From positions 450,777 through 514,776 of the forward strand of contig NZ_LT964740.1 of assembly GCF_900240265.1 (NCBI RefSeq): a DNA stretch of 64,000 bases, given 5' to 3'. This DNA comes from Galactobacillus timonensis (GTDB taxonomy: Bacteria; Bacillota_I; Bacilli_A; Erysipelotrichales; Erysipelotrichaceae). This document shows positions 52,147 to 61,094 of the stretch, one piece after another. The notes beneath the pieces were generated by a model, which saw only the letters and a list, made by a program, of their open reading frames with translations, was not told the DNA's origin and did no database searches. The stretch's first letter is position 1. Each line of letters starts with the position of its first letter. Both the position numbers and the translations under genes were made by a program.

Positions 52147-52440
52147 TTACTTGACAAGATCCTTTAAGGTCTTGGACGCCTTGAAGGCCGGAACATTGGC
52201 AGACTTGATCTCAATCTTCTCCTTGGTCTGCGGATTGATACCCGTACGAGCAGCTCTCTTCTTGACCGAGAACTTACCAAAACCGCTGATATCGACAGAG
52301 CCGCCCTTCTTCAGCGTCTCAGCCGCCTCATCAAACACATAGTTGACGATTTCTGCAGCCGCCTTCTTCGTCAGCCCTTCCTTTTCGGCAAGACCTTCCG
52401 CAAGATCTTTCTTAGTCAGAACCTTAACTTCCTTAGCCAT
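52147..52440 (-). CDS. hup: HU family DNA-binding protein
   Basis: This 97-aa histone-like protein bends and compacts DNA. It has the HU signature GFGKFSVKKRAARTGINPQT near residues 53-72 and the N-terminal helical dimer domain. GGAG lies upstream. A promoter with 17-bp spacing is found at 52490-52518. The gene is monocistronic with its own terminator. Confidence 0.95.
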   Translation of the reverse strand: MAKEVKVLTKKDLAEGLAEKEGLTKKAAAEIVNYVFDEAAETLKKGGSVDISGFGKFSVKKRAARTGINPQTKEKIEIKSANVPAFKASKTLKDLVK

Positions 52441-52489
52441 ACTGATTGATTATCTCCTTTTAACTTTCTGTCATATCTCTGACATATTT

Positions 52490-52518
52490 ACTGTAGACCC
52501 ACCGTTGCCCTTATGCAA
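52490..52518 (-). promoter_or_regulatory. Promoter of the HU gene
   Basis: Minus-strand TTGCAT (52513-52518) and TACAGT (52490-52495) are 17 bp apart. The start codon is about 50 bases downstream. Confidence 0.6.
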
Positions 52519-52551
52519 GAAAAAACGCATAAATATGCCTTTTCAAGCAAT

Positions 52552-53253
52552 TTATGACAAATAGGAAATCCACTGCTGAAGGTCGCACGACGTCAAAATT
52601 CCAACCGGCTTCTGATTCATCTTTCCGTGTTCCGTAATCAGAATCACCGGCGTCACATTCTTCTCACGACGGGCTGAAGCAAACACATCCGCCGCCTTCA
52701 TGATCGAATCATGCCGCGCAAGAAAGACAACACGATCACTCTTCTTTGCCTTGATGAGCTGCTCCACCCGATGCTCGGGATTGCGATCAAACAGACCCCA
52801 GGCCGCAATCTCCGTCATTGTAACCAGCCCCTGAAACATATTGTTTTCAGAATAGACCGGCAGCTTATCAGCCCCCAGATGGTTCAGTTTCTCAAATGCC
52901 TCTTCCACCGAATCACCCGGTTTTGCGGTCAGAACCGGCGAACTGGCAAAGCGCATCACTTCCAGATCCTGATCCAGCAGCTGTGCCAGATGCTCAAAGC
53001 GAACCGTCACCGCATCCGTCGGCTCCGCAATGATCTCCAGATACTGATCACGCTGATGCACGATCGCATTGCGAAGCTGCGCATACTCCTTCAGCTCCTC
53101 CAGATGATTGCGTACAACCGGATTCTTCTCGGAGCATTCCTTCAGCAGAACATTGAACGTCTTGTATTCCAGGGAATTCTGCATCCGGTTCAGCGCCTGC
53201 TCACAGCGCGCATACGCATTCAGAAACCGCTCGGCATTGCTGAGATCAGCCAT
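52552..53253 (-). CDS. CBS-pair protein with HEPN-like N-terminal domain
   Basis: The 233-aa protein starts with a helical domain (1-75) containing RNAIVH at residues 61-66, the Rx4H signature of HEPN ribonucleases. Two CBS domains follow (about 85-140 and 160-232: KPGDSVEEAFEKL, HDSIMKAADVF) that usually bind adenine nucleotides. It is last in a six-gene operon; its ATG overlaps the amidase-like gene by 8 bases. Whether the HEPN site cuts RNA is unknown. Confidence 0.8.
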   Translation of the reverse strand: MADLSNAERFLNAYARCEQALNRMQNSLEYKTFNVLLKECSEKNPVVRNHLEELKEYAQLRNAIVHQRDQYLEIIAEPTDAVTVRFEHLAQLLDQDLEVMRFASSPVLTAKPGDSVEEAFEKLNHLGADKLPVYSENNMFQGLVTMTEIAAWGLFDRNPEHRVEQLIKAKKSDRVVFLARHDSIMKAADVFASARREKNVTPVILITEHGKMNQKPVGILTSCDLQQWISYLS

Positions 53254-54034
53254 TGTCCACTCCAAAATAGGCGTCAATCGCCTTCACATAGTAGGACGCA
53301 AGCTTCTGACATCCCTCTTCACTCATATAGGCATCCACATCACTCTGACTGTTGACGTCGATCTGGCGCACCACGACGCCAGGCACCTCTGACTGCTCCA
53401 GAAGGGCGAACGTCTCTTCCCCGTAATCCGTCGCATCAGACACATCAACAATGTGCTCCGAGCTGCGGCCGTTGGCCAGCGGATGATAGTAAAAATAGGA
53501 AACCGAACTGCTGATGCCCGCATCCTGAAACCCCTGATTCAGATCATTCGCAAAGGAGACACTGTCCCTGTTCGTCCTGCTCGAAGGCTGATCCGCAAAG
53601 ATTTGAGGACCCGTCACAGACATATAGGAGCTGTCCCAGCAGCCAATGGAAATCAGAAGATCCCCATTACAGTCATTAACCACTTCTGCCCGTTCCTTCA
53701 CACTCATCATCGTATCCGCATCATGCGTCTCAACGACCTCGTAACGTCCTGTCGCCTTGAGCTGCGTCGAAATCTCATCGCAGAGCTGACGGCTGAACGC
53801 ATCCTCATTCACAAGCCCCTTCAACGCATAATCATCCATCCCGTGTACCGGATCCAGAACGATCACCTTACGGCTGTTTGAAGGACGAAGCCACAGCGTA
53901 TAGATGCCGAAGATCAATACCGCAAGGATAATGACCGCACTCAGAAGACCAGCGGTCCGATTGCCTGAAGCGGCCGCCTTTTTTACTGCTCTCTTCGGCT
54001 TCCTGTTTTTTCCATTTTTAACCGGCTTCTTCAT
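53246..54034 (-). CDS. Degenerate N-acetylmuramoyl-L-alanine amidase (Amidase_3 fold)
   Basis: The 262-aa protein has a basic N-terminus, one transmembrane anchor (about residues 27-47) and an Amidase_3 domain outside the membrane. The first zinc histidine is kept (LDPVHG) and so is the glutamate in NEDAFS. The second zinc histidine motif, usually SIHxN, reads SIGCW, and the final catalytic glutamate is lost (VVVRQIDVN). So it is probably a non-cutting murein-binding relative. Start at 54032-54034 has GGAAAG upstream and overlaps the HAD gene by 17 bases. Confidence 0.75.
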   Translation of the reverse strand: MKKPVKNGKNRKPKRAVKKAAASGNRTAGLLSAVIILAVLIFGIYTLWLRPSNSRKVIVLDPVHGMDDYALKGLVNEDAFSRQLCDEISTQLKATGRYEVVETHDADTMMSVKERAEVVNDCNGDLLISIGCWDSSYMSVTGPQIFADQPSSRTNRDSVSFANDLNQGFQDAGISSSVSYFYYHPLANGRSSEHIVDVSDATDYGEETFALLEQSEVPGVVVRQIDVNSQSDVDAYMSEEGCQKLASYYVKAIDAYFGVDNG

Positions 54035-54866
54035 CCGTCTTTCCTTCCCGATCATCCAGAACGCTTTCTGCACCCATGGCATTGAGGATTTCCTGAACCA
54101 GCTTCTCTGTCCCGCTTCCGGCGTCGTACCGGGCAGCCGTCATGAAATCGGCACGGCCCTCACGGATCAGACGCGAAGCCGTCGATCTTGCCTTGGAAGA
54201 AGAGGGATCATATACCGCAATCGAGCGGCCCCCGTATTCCTTCACCAGGCGCATGCACGGCACATCTGTCATCCCGTCCGCGATATAGATGATCCGCGAA
54301 AATGGAACCGCCCGCTCCTTGAAGGGAATCCATGTATTCAGATCCTCTTCATCCGCCTCATCCAGCACCTGTTTGTTGATGCGGAAGAGATACTGCGTCT
54401 TCGTCGTATAGTTGACGATCACCGCCGGCCAGACGGCCTCACCATTGCCATCATAGAAATACCGGCACGCATAGATCCTGCGGAAATTGCGGGCAATTGA
54501 AGTTTCCTCCAGAATCTCCGCCATCCCGCTGGAAATGATATAGTGCTCCACTTCCAGCCCCTGCGTACGGCCGTAGTCATTGATCCTGTCAAACCATGTC
54601 TCAACACCCGGGTACAGTTGAATCCCCTTGCCGACCTCGGCAAAGTTTTCTCTCCGCAATGGCTGTCCCTGTTCCCTGAACTTCTTCTGCAGCAGATACA
54701 GATAAGCCGAAATCGGATCCATCGTCTGATCATGCGAAAGAGCCGTCACTTCCTTCCAGAAGTCGGTGGCACGTTCGTAGCCAAGCGACGGGATCAGGGA
54801 AAACTCCTGCATATCACGCGGACTCAGCGTCTTATCAAAGTCGTAAACAATCGCTGTTTTCTTCAT
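54018..54866 (-). CDS. HAD family phosphatase, 282 aa
   Basis: The protein has DFDKTLSPRD (nucleophile Asp10), IISSGMAE motif II and IYIADGMTDVPCM motif IV, in the phosphoserine phosphatase-like layout with a long helical cap. Substrate unknown. Its ATG overlaps the pepV stop by 4 bases. It is in the middle of the six-gene operon. Confidence 0.83.
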   Translation of the reverse strand: MKKTAIVYDFDKTLSPRDMQEFSLIPSLGYERATDFWKEVTALSHDQTMDPISAYLYLLQKKFREQGQPLRRENFAEVGKGIQLYPGVETWFDRINDYGRTQGLEVEHYIISSGMAEILEETSIARNFRRIYACRYFYDGNGEAVWPAVIVNYTTKTQYLFRINKQVLDEADEEDLNTWIPFKERAVPFSRIIYIADGMTDVPCMRLVKEYGGRSIAVYDPSSSKARSTASRLIREGRADFMTAARYDAGSGTEKLVQEILNAMGAESVLDDREGKTDEEAG

Positions 54867-56239
54867 CCCTCAATTTCCATCAGCTTCAAAACAGCCAGCA
54901 CATAGATCTCCGCCTGCAAGAGCAGCTCATCGACGCGTACCCATTCATCCGCATCATGAATCCGGTAATCCACATCCGGAAACGCACAGCCAAAGGCAAT
55001 CGTATTGTGAATCGTCTTCGCATACGTACCGCCCCCGATCGTCATCGGCTGATGCACCGTATCACCGGTCATTTCAACGTAAGCTTCCGCAAGCTTGGAA
55101 ACCAGCGGCGAATCCGGCGCAAAGAACAGCGGCTCAACCGCATTATTCACCTCAATGACACCGCCCTCATCTTCCAGATGTTCGCTCATCGCCCTGGTTA
55201 CCTGACGCGCCGTCATCGTCACCGGGAAGCGGATATCAATACTGCCGCGGATCACGCCGTCGCTCATATGAATGACACCATTGTTCAGCGTCAGAGCACC
55301 GTATTCATCCGAAAGCCTGATGCCGAGCGAAGCACCGTCCGTCTCCAGACCGAAGTGACTGTTATAGAAATTGACAAACGGATCCTGGAACCCGGCTTCC
55401 CTCAATCCCGCAAACAGCCAGGAAATCGCATTGACACCCTGGTCTGGCGTCGAGGCATGGGCCGCCTTTCCAAGCACGGTAATCGAATCGCCGTCTTCGC
55501 CGCATTCGATCGAAAAGCTGATGTCATTATTGTTGAAATAATCGCTCAGCGTCTTGCCGGAGTATGAATTCTTCGCCACCTTGCAGGTCACCTTGGCACA
55601 GACGATGTTGGTCGCCGTACCCCCGTCAATCGCAAGAATCGAAGTCTTCTTCGATGAATAGGAAGCTCCCATGATGCCCTTTTCCCCATAGACACCAGGG
55701 AACTCGCCATCCGGCGTAAAGCCATAGTCCGGATGTCCTTCCTTCTGAACATAGTACTGGATGCCTTTGGAGCCGGTTTCCTCATTGGTTCCCATGATCA
55801 GACGCACCCGCTTGTTCATCGGCACACCAGCATCCTTGAGCACCTTCATCGCAATCATGCTTGCGACAACGGCACCCTTGTCATCCGAAACGCCGCGTCC
55901 ATACAGAATGCCGTCCTTCTCCACCATCGTAAACGGATCCGTATGCCAGCCGTCTTCCCTGTTTGCCGGAACAACATCGAGATGTCCCGTAATGCCGATC
56001 AGTTTGTCGCCGCTGCCCATTTCCGCATAGCCTGCGTAATGGTCGACGTTGCATGTCCTGAACCCGTCCTTTGCCAGCATGTCAAGTGCCGCATCCAGAG
56101 CCGCCGCCGGCCCTTTCCCAAACGGCGCATTCTCTTCAGCAGCACCCTGCACCGAGGGAATCGACACAAGGACCCCAAGCCGCCTGACCAGCTCGTCACG
56201 GTAACTTTCAACCCGGCTTTTAATCGCTTCTTTATTCAT
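54863..56239 (-). CDS. pepV: Dipeptidase PepV (M20 family)
   Basis: This 458-aa dinuclear zinc dipeptidase cleaves dipeptides and beta-Ala-X peptides inside the cell. The metal ligands are in GHLDVVP near residue 86, YGRGVSDDKG near 115 and TNEETGSKG near 150, with the lid domain in the middle and a C-terminal HNTIAFGCAFPD. Complete. It follows exoIII by 24 bases. Confidence 0.92.
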   Translation of the reverse strand: MNKEAIKSRVESYRDELVRRLGVLVSIPSVQGAAEENAPFGKGPAAALDAALDMLAKDGFRTCNVDHYAGYAEMGSGDKLIGITGHLDVVPANREDGWHTDPFTMVEKDGILYGRGVSDDKGAVVASMIAMKVLKDAGVPMNKRVRLIMGTNEETGSKGIQYYVQKEGHPDYGFTPDGEFPGVYGEKGIMGASYSSKKTSILAIDGGTATNIVCAKVTCKVAKNSYSGKTLSDYFNNNDISFSIECGEDGDSITVLGKAAHASTPDQGVNAISWLFAGLREAGFQDPFVNFYNSHFGLETDGASLGIRLSDEYGALTLNNGVIHMSDGVIRGSIDIRFPVTMTARQVTRAMSEHLEDEGGVIEVNNAVEPLFFAPDSPLVSKLAEAYVEMTGDTVHQPMTIGGGTYAKTIHNTIAFGCAFPDVDYRIHDADEWVRVDELLLQAEIYVLAVLKLMEIEG

Positions 56240-56262
56240 CTTCTTCTCCCCTGTCGGTGCTG

Positions 56263-57051
56263 TCAGAACCGCACCTTCAACCCAATCGGACAGTGATCGC
56301 TGCCCTCAACGGAACCGTAGATCATACTGTCCCGAACATGATCCATCAGCCGCTGAGACACCACAAAGTAGTCAATCCGCCAGCCGATGTTCTTTTCTCT
56401 CGCGTGGAAACGATAGCTCCACCACGAATATTCCACCTTTTCCGGATAGAGGCTGCGGTACGTATCCGCAAAGCCTGCATCCAGCAACTGCGAAAACTTC
56501 GCACGCTCCTGGTCCGAGAAACCGGCGCTCTGATGATTCGTCGCCGGATTTTTGATATCGATCTCCTCATGCGCAACGTTCAGATCACCCGTATAGATCA
56601 CAGGCTTCTGCGCATCAAGCTTCAACAAATGCGCCCGCAGAAGATCCTCCCATTCCATCCGGTAGTCCAGACGCACCAGACCTTCCTTGGAATTGGGAAC
56701 ATAGGCAGCGACGAACCAGAAGTCCGGATATTCCATCGAAATGACCCGGCCCTCTCTGGTCGTATCGCCCTCAATTTCATAAAGCACCTGCAGAGGTTCC
56801 TTCTTCGCATACACCAGCGTACCGCTGTAGCCCTTGCGCTCCGCGCTGTTCATATACATGTGGTAGCCGTCAAAACGCAGGTCATCACTCAGCTGGTCTT
56901 CCTGCATCTTGGTTTCCTGAATGGCGAAGAGATCCGCCTTCTCACGCAGAAAGAAATCCGCAAATCCCTTTTTCGCACAGGCGCGCAGCCCGTTGACGTT
57001 CCAGCTGATCAACTTCAGCGAGTGATGGGTTCCGTGGCCTGTCTGAGCCAT
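56263..57051 (-). CDS. xth: Exodeoxyribonuclease III
   Basis: This 262-aa AP endonuclease/3'-5' exonuclease repairs abasic sites. Motifs seen: ISWNVNGLRA, IQETKMQ with the catalytic Glu, TGDLNVAHEEID near 155 and SDHCPIGL at the end. Its first 37 bases overlap the end of the aminopeptidase gene, in another frame, so the two are coupled. Confidence 0.93.
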   Translation of the reverse strand: MAQTGHGTHHSLKLISWNVNGLRACAKKGFADFFLREKADLFAIQETKMQEDQLSDDLRFDGYHMYMNSAERKGYSGTLVYAKKEPLQVLYEIEGDTTREGRVISMEYPDFWFVAAYVPNSKEGLVRLDYRMEWEDLLRAHLLKLDAQKPVIYTGDLNVAHEEIDIKNPATNHQSAGFSDQERAKFSQLLDAGFADTYRSLYPEKVEYSWWSYRFHAREKNIGWRIDYFVVSQRLMDHVRDSMIYGSVEGSDHCPIGLKVRF

Positions 57052-58820
57052 GTCTTTACCTTTCCTTCCACGAGCGGCGAAATCTTTTCATAGACCACCG
57101 CATGATATGCATTGATCGCTTCCAGCTCCGTATCATCGAGCAGACGCACATCAATCGATTCCCGATCATAAGGAACCAGCGTCATCGCCTCGAACTTCAG
57201 GAACTGGCCATAGAAGTTGTTTACATCCTTCACAACCAGAAGATCGTTTTCAATCCGGATACCGAGCTCATGCGGCAGATAGATACCCGGCTCATCGGTC
57301 ACGATCATGCCCGGCACAAGAACCTCCGCCGGCGAATTGGTACGGCTGCGGCCCCAGCGGATCCCGTGAGGACCCTCATGGACACTCAGCACATGGCCAA
57401 CACCATGTCCCGTTCCGCACTGGTAATCAATGCCGATGTTCCAGAGCGGGCGGCGCGCAAGAATGTCAAGGTTGTTGCCGATGGTACCCTGCAGGAAGTG
57501 CGCCAGCTCCAGATCCAGATGTCCCTTGAGCACCAGCGTATAATACTTCTTCTCAAGTTCCGTCGGCTCACCAAGGGAAATCGAACGTGTCACATCGGTC
57601 GTACCGTCTTTGTATGTTCCGCCCGAATCTACCAGCAGGAAGCCGTGCGGCTCACATTTGGAGAACTTTTCCGGTGTCGCCTCGTAGTGCATCATGGCCG
57701 CATTGGGCCCATAGGCACTGATCGTCGGGAACGAAGGTTCAATGAAATCGGCCTTCTCCGCCCTGCGCGCATCGAGATACTGTGCCGCCGAAAGCTCAGT
57801 CAGCTGTGGATCATCGTGATGTTCCTTGACCCAGCAGATGAATTCGGCCATCGCAGCGCCATCCTTCAGCTGCGAACTGTGCATGCACCGGATCTCTGTC
57901 TCGTTTTTCACGGCACGGAACAGCGTAACCGGCGAATCCATGTTCAGGATCCGGTTGCTCGTATCAAGGTGCGCATAAAGATAAGCGTTGAATGTACGCA
58001 GCTCCACCCAGATCGTTTTGTCCTGGAAACCGGTCAGTTCATCCGCAAGCGCATCGTAATCCTTGACCGTTACACCATTGGCTTCGAGGTCCGCCTTCAC
58101 ATCGGCCGGCATCTTCTTCGGATCAATGAAGTAGCATGCCCCGTCCATTGTGATGATCGCAAAGGCATAGGCAACCGGCGTGCAGGCAATATCGTTGCCA
58201 CGGATGTTGAACAGCCAGCACGGATCCTCAAGATGCGTCAGAATCAGGACATCCGCCCCGTTCTTCTTCATCGCTTCCCGCACACGGCCCATGCGCTCGG
58301 CCGCCGTTTCACCCGTATACTTCGGATCGAGCAGATATACCGGCTCCATGGGCATATCGGGGCGATCCTTTCCCCATACATCACCGGCAAAGTCACGGCT
58401 CAGATCAATCGTCGCCTTCTTGGCGGAAAGGGCCTTGGAAAGCTGCTGAACCGCCGCCGTAGAAACAACATTGCCATCAAAGCCAAGCACACCGCCCTGA
58501 GGCGTATGTTCAATCAGGAACGGAATCGGATCCGGAACACCCGGCTGACGCAGACGCATCAGTTCGACGCAGGTTCCCTTCAGCTCATCCTCCGCCTGCG
58601 TAAAGTAGCGGCCATCCGTCCAGAGACCCGCAAAGTCCCTGGTAATAATGACGCAGCCCGCATCACCGGAAAATCCGGAGATGAAGCTCTTGCACTGAAA
58701 ATACGGCGCCGTATATTCATCGGAAAGATGATCGTCCTCATTCGGAATGTAATAGACATCGATGTTCGCTTCCTTCATCCGTGCCCTTACAGCTTCAATT
58801 CTCTCATTTACACTCAGCAT
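57015..58820 (-). CDS. Xaa-Pro aminopeptidase (M24B, three-domain type)
   Basis: This 601-aa aminopeptidase P removes residues before proline. Two creatinase-like N-terminal domains precede the metal site: VDSGGTYKDGTTDVTR near 395, GTGHGVGHVLSVHEGP near 470, and VTDEPGIY and IENDLLV near 510-530. All five metal ligands are present. ATG at 58818-58820 follows GAGGG. First gene of the operon down to 52552. Confidence 0.92.
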   Translation of the reverse strand: MLSVNERIEAVRARMKEANIDVYYIPNEDDHLSDEYTAPYFQCKSFISGFSGDAGCVIITRDFAGLWTDGRYFTQAEDELKGTCVELMRLRQPGVPDPIPFLIEHTPQGGVLGFDGNVVSTAAVQQLSKALSAKKATIDLSRDFAGDVWGKDRPDMPMEPVYLLDPKYTGETAAERMGRVREAMKKNGADVLILTHLEDPCWLFNIRGNDIACTPVAYAFAIITMDGACYFIDPKKMPADVKADLEANGVTVKDYDALADELTGFQDKTIWVELRTFNAYLYAHLDTSNRILNMDSPVTLFRAVKNETEIRCMHSSQLKDGAAMAEFICWVKEHHDDPQLTELSAAQYLDARRAEKADFIEPSFPTISAYGPNAAMMHYEATPEKFSKCEPHGFLLVDSGGTYKDGTTDVTRSISLGEPTELEKKYYTLVLKGHLDLELAHFLQGTIGNNLDILARRPLWNIGIDYQCGTGHGVGHVLSVHEGPHGIRWGRSRTNSPAEVLVPGMIVTDEPGIYLPHELGIRIENDLLVVKDVNNFYGQFLKFEAMTLVPYDRESIDVRLLDDTELEAINAYHAVVYEKISPLVEGKVKTWLRQATEPITR

Positions 58821-58869
58821 ATTTTCCCTCAACTAACTGTTTTTCATTATATATCGAACGCCGTGCGCA

Positions 58870-58896
58870 CATCAAAAAAGAGGCTCTTTCACCCTC
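58870..58896 (-). terminator. Terminator after the decayed gene
   Basis: On the minus strand GAGGGTGAAAGAGCCTC forms a short stem followed by six T residues, between the decayed gene and the aminopeptidase operon. Confidence 0.5.
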
Positions 58897-59320
58897 TCAG
58901 GCACTGCGTCTGCACTTGAGGCCAAGAACAATCTGAAGCAGCCCCACCACGCAGAGGATTCCCGTCAGCAGGATCAATACCGCTTTCCCCGTCTCTGATT
59001 CCAGAAACGCGTTCACCTTCCAGTTCCTGATGCGCTCGGGAATACTTCCGGACAAAGCCGTCAGCGGAAGCTTCCAGAGAATGGTCCTTGACGAGGGCTC
59101 CATCCCGATCATATGCACCAGCACGTTTTCAAAGCCGGCCGGTCCCTTTGCGGCAATACCATCGTATGCGAACCGTCGGCGGCCAAAGCCGCACTTTAGA
59201 GTGCCAGGTTAGCACCCTTGGAATGGCCGCCGAACAGAAGCCGTCTGTCCCGGTGAAGCTGATCATGAAGTCTTCCTTCGCTGCCACCATCGTAGCATTT
59301 TCCTGCGCAACAGAAAAAGA
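58897..59320 (-). pseudogene. Decayed Mbeg1-like (DUF2974) hydrolase remnant
   Basis: Fragments in different minus-strand frames line up with one alpha/beta hydrolase. ATMVAAKEDFMISF resembles the VGWKEDF region, GGHSKGANLAL resembles the nucleophile elbow and stops at once, and YDGIAAKGPAGFENVLVHMIGMEPSS continues in a third frame. A C-terminal hydrophobic helix (AVLILLTGILCVVGLLQIVLG) is still open. Parts between the pieces seem deleted, and the 5' end meets the element at 59326. Family assignment rests on motif memory only. Confidence 0.4.
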
Positions 59321-59364
59321 GGGGTCTCCAAAATCCTTGGGGGAGTGAAGTTTGGGGGAGCACT

Positions 59365-59622
59365 TTGGGGGACCGTCTGAATTCAACTTTGGGGGACCTG
59401 GTTTTTACTGCATTCAACGTCCTACCGAAGGATCTCAAAAGACAATCCAGAGGTGTCAGTAACTTCGAATACACCCGCAACAGAATCCTTTGGGCAACAC
59501 GTGAGCAGACATCCATGCTTGCCGTGCCTCGCATCCGTGAAGACGTTCATACGTTCACAGGAAAGAAGCGCGGACCATACAGAAAGCAGAACCGCGAGCA
59601 GGAAAACTCATTAGATAAATAA
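59365..59622 (+). pseudogene. Possible transposase C-terminal remnant, 85 codons
   Basis: The open frame contains NFEYTRNRILWATREQ and ends in a basic GKKRGPYRKQNREQ, reminiscent of a transposase C-terminus, lying between the two sets of terminal repeats. The first third is encoded by the repeats themselves and cannot be original. No family can be named safely. Confidence 0.35.
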
Positions 59623-59703
59623 AACGTAGGAACGTCGTTGAAACAGTACGCCTGCCAGTTCGCTGACAGAGGAATCATTTCTACTGTCACGCTGCCCCAC
59701 AAG

Positions 59704-59757
59704 AAAATCCGGAAGCCCAAAGTCATATTACTGTAACTCTGGTAAATTCCGGATTTT
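59704..59757 (+). terminator. Hairpin inside the element
   Basis: AAAATCCGGAA and TTCCGGATTTT are perfect inverted copies around a 32-base loop, ending in T residues. It may terminate transcription of the remnant ORF. Confidence 0.45.
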
Positions 59758-59872
59758 TCATTGCAGGGTCATTTCAGGGCTTCTCCCCCAAAGTGTCCCC
59801 CAAAGTTAACAGGCCATCTCCCCCAAAGTCTCCCCCAGAGTTTTTGGCTTCTCCCCCAACTTTTTTGGAGAG

Positions 59873-60287
59873 CCAAAAAGAGGCTTTACAGCCTCCTGGA
59901 TGTTTTACGAGATTTCCTTCTCATGAGAAACGAAGCAGCGCGCCTTACTACCTTTCCAATGCGCTCTTATCTTCGAATCCCGCATGGATCAATCATCCAC
60001 TTCTCTCCGCTGTCCAAAGAAGAAGACACCGGTATTCAAAAGCGATTCAATTGTAAATGTGTAATGTTCTACGGTCATGACGAATAGGGAATTCGCTTCC
60101 GTCCCGCCTGCGGCGGGTCTTACCTGTAATTGAGCAGTACTTTTTTCATAGCCTGTACCTACTTTCTTACTGCACCCTTACTATAGTTGAATCACACAGA
60201 ATTACCAGTCTTTAAATTCAACGGAGAATCACCTATACTGATTTTGTTGGGCGCGATTGTTCGGCCCGTTTTTCTATGGAGGTTCCT
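59873..60287. other. Intergenic region before nudC
   Basis: No gene is convincing here. It contains a minus-strand terminator-like stem (AGGCTTTACAGCCT at 59881-59894), a CCCGCC/GGCGGG hairpin near 60103-60118, and an inverted GTTGAAT/ATTCAAC pair near 60187-60218. A possible -10 box TATACT lies at about 60233 and a GGGC/GCCC stem just before the nudC leader. Confidence 0.4.
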
Positions 60288-61091
60288 ATGATTCAGGATA
60301 TCGCTCCCGCTGTATTTCATAATGAATTTCACCCCCGTCCCCCGAAGGGCAAAGATATTCTTCTTGACTTCAAAGGACATGAAATTGCGCTGAAGAAGGA
60401 CGGCGGTTTCTTTACCTGGCCGCTGGCCGGTGTCACTGACCCATTGTGGCTGTTTGACATTGACGATACCGGCATCTTTCTGAGTGACCTCTCATCCTTT
60501 GCACCAGACTACCGCAGCATCTTTGAGATGCGCTACTTGCGTCCTTTAAAGGATGCCTTCCTGGCGGTGACGGCCTGGCACCTTTCCTGCTGGTACAATG
60601 ACAACCGTTTCTGCGGGAGTGACGGTACACGTCTCGTGCCGTCAAAGACGGAACGCGCCCTGCAGTGTCCCCATTGCGGCAGGATCATCTACCCAAGAAT
60701 CAACCCCGCCGTCATCGTGGCGATCATCAATGATGAGGATGAAATCCTCGTCACCCGCTACGCCAATGGGCCCTATCGCCGCGATGCCCTGGTGGCCGGC
60801 TATTGCGAGATCGGCGAAACACTGGAAGACACCGTCCATCGTGAAGTAAAAGAAGAAACGGGCCTCGACGTCGATGAGCTGCATTACTACAAGTCGCAGC
60901 CATGGGGTCTCTCCGGCTCGCTGCTGGCCGGTTTCTGGTGCCGCACCCATGGTCACAGGGAAATACGCCTGCAGCGCGAGGAACTGGATCGGGCTGTCTG
61001 GCGCAAGCGCACCGATACATTCAACCTCAACGACAACCCGTCCCTGACGGCGGAAATGATTCACGTGTTTCAGGAAGGAGGTTACACGTAA
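60288..61091 (+). CDS. nudC: NADH pyrophosphatase, NudC family (Nudix)
   Basis: This 267-aa hydrolase splits NAD(H) or removes NAD caps from RNA. The Nudix box GYCEIGETLEDTVHREVKEETG is intact, and the NudC-specific SQPW follows at the expected distance. The zinc ribbon before it is incomplete: CPHC is present but the first pair reads FCGSDG, with Asp in place of a cysteine. ATG at 60288 follows GGAGG. It is cotranscribed with the amylase-like gene 3 bases later. Confidence 0.88.
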   Translation: MIQDIAPAVFHNEFHPRPPKGKDILLDFKGHEIALKKDGGFFTWPLAGVTDPLWLFDIDDTGIFLSDLSSFAPDYRSIFEMRYLRPLKDAFLAVTAWHLSCWYNDNRFCGSDGTRLVPSKTERALQCPHCGRIIYPRINPAVIVAIINDEDEILVTRYANGPYRRDALVAGYCEIGETLEDTVHREVKEETGLDVDELHYYKSQPWGLSGSLLAGFWCRTHGHREIRLQREELDRAVWRKRTDTFNLNDNPSLTAEMIHVFQEGGYT

Positions 61092-61094
61092 TCC

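Larger units (their letters stand above)
59326..59872. mobile_element. 0.55-kb element with multi-copy inverted terminal repeats
   Basis: The left end (59326-59350) and right end (59848-59872) are inverted near-copies sharing CTCCAAAA and TTGGGGGAG. Inside, the 9-mer TTTGGGGGA occurs at 59351, 59364 and 59388. The complement TCCCCCAAA occurs at 59784, 59796 and 59819, with variants at 59831 and 59852. Such repeated ends are known from IS21-like and Tn7-like transposons. Between them are only an 85-codon ORF and a hairpin, so it looks like an internally deleted (non-autonomous) copy. Confidence 0.6.

Noticed and set aside
57102..58919. 605-codon plus-strand frame opposite aminopeptidase P
   Set aside because: All metal-binding motifs of M24B are on the minus strand. 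The plus-strand product is a shadow from codon bias.
59326..59872. CRISPR array
   Set aside because: The repeats are 9-11 bases, inverted between ends and unevenly spaced, with no cas genes; transposon ends explain them better.
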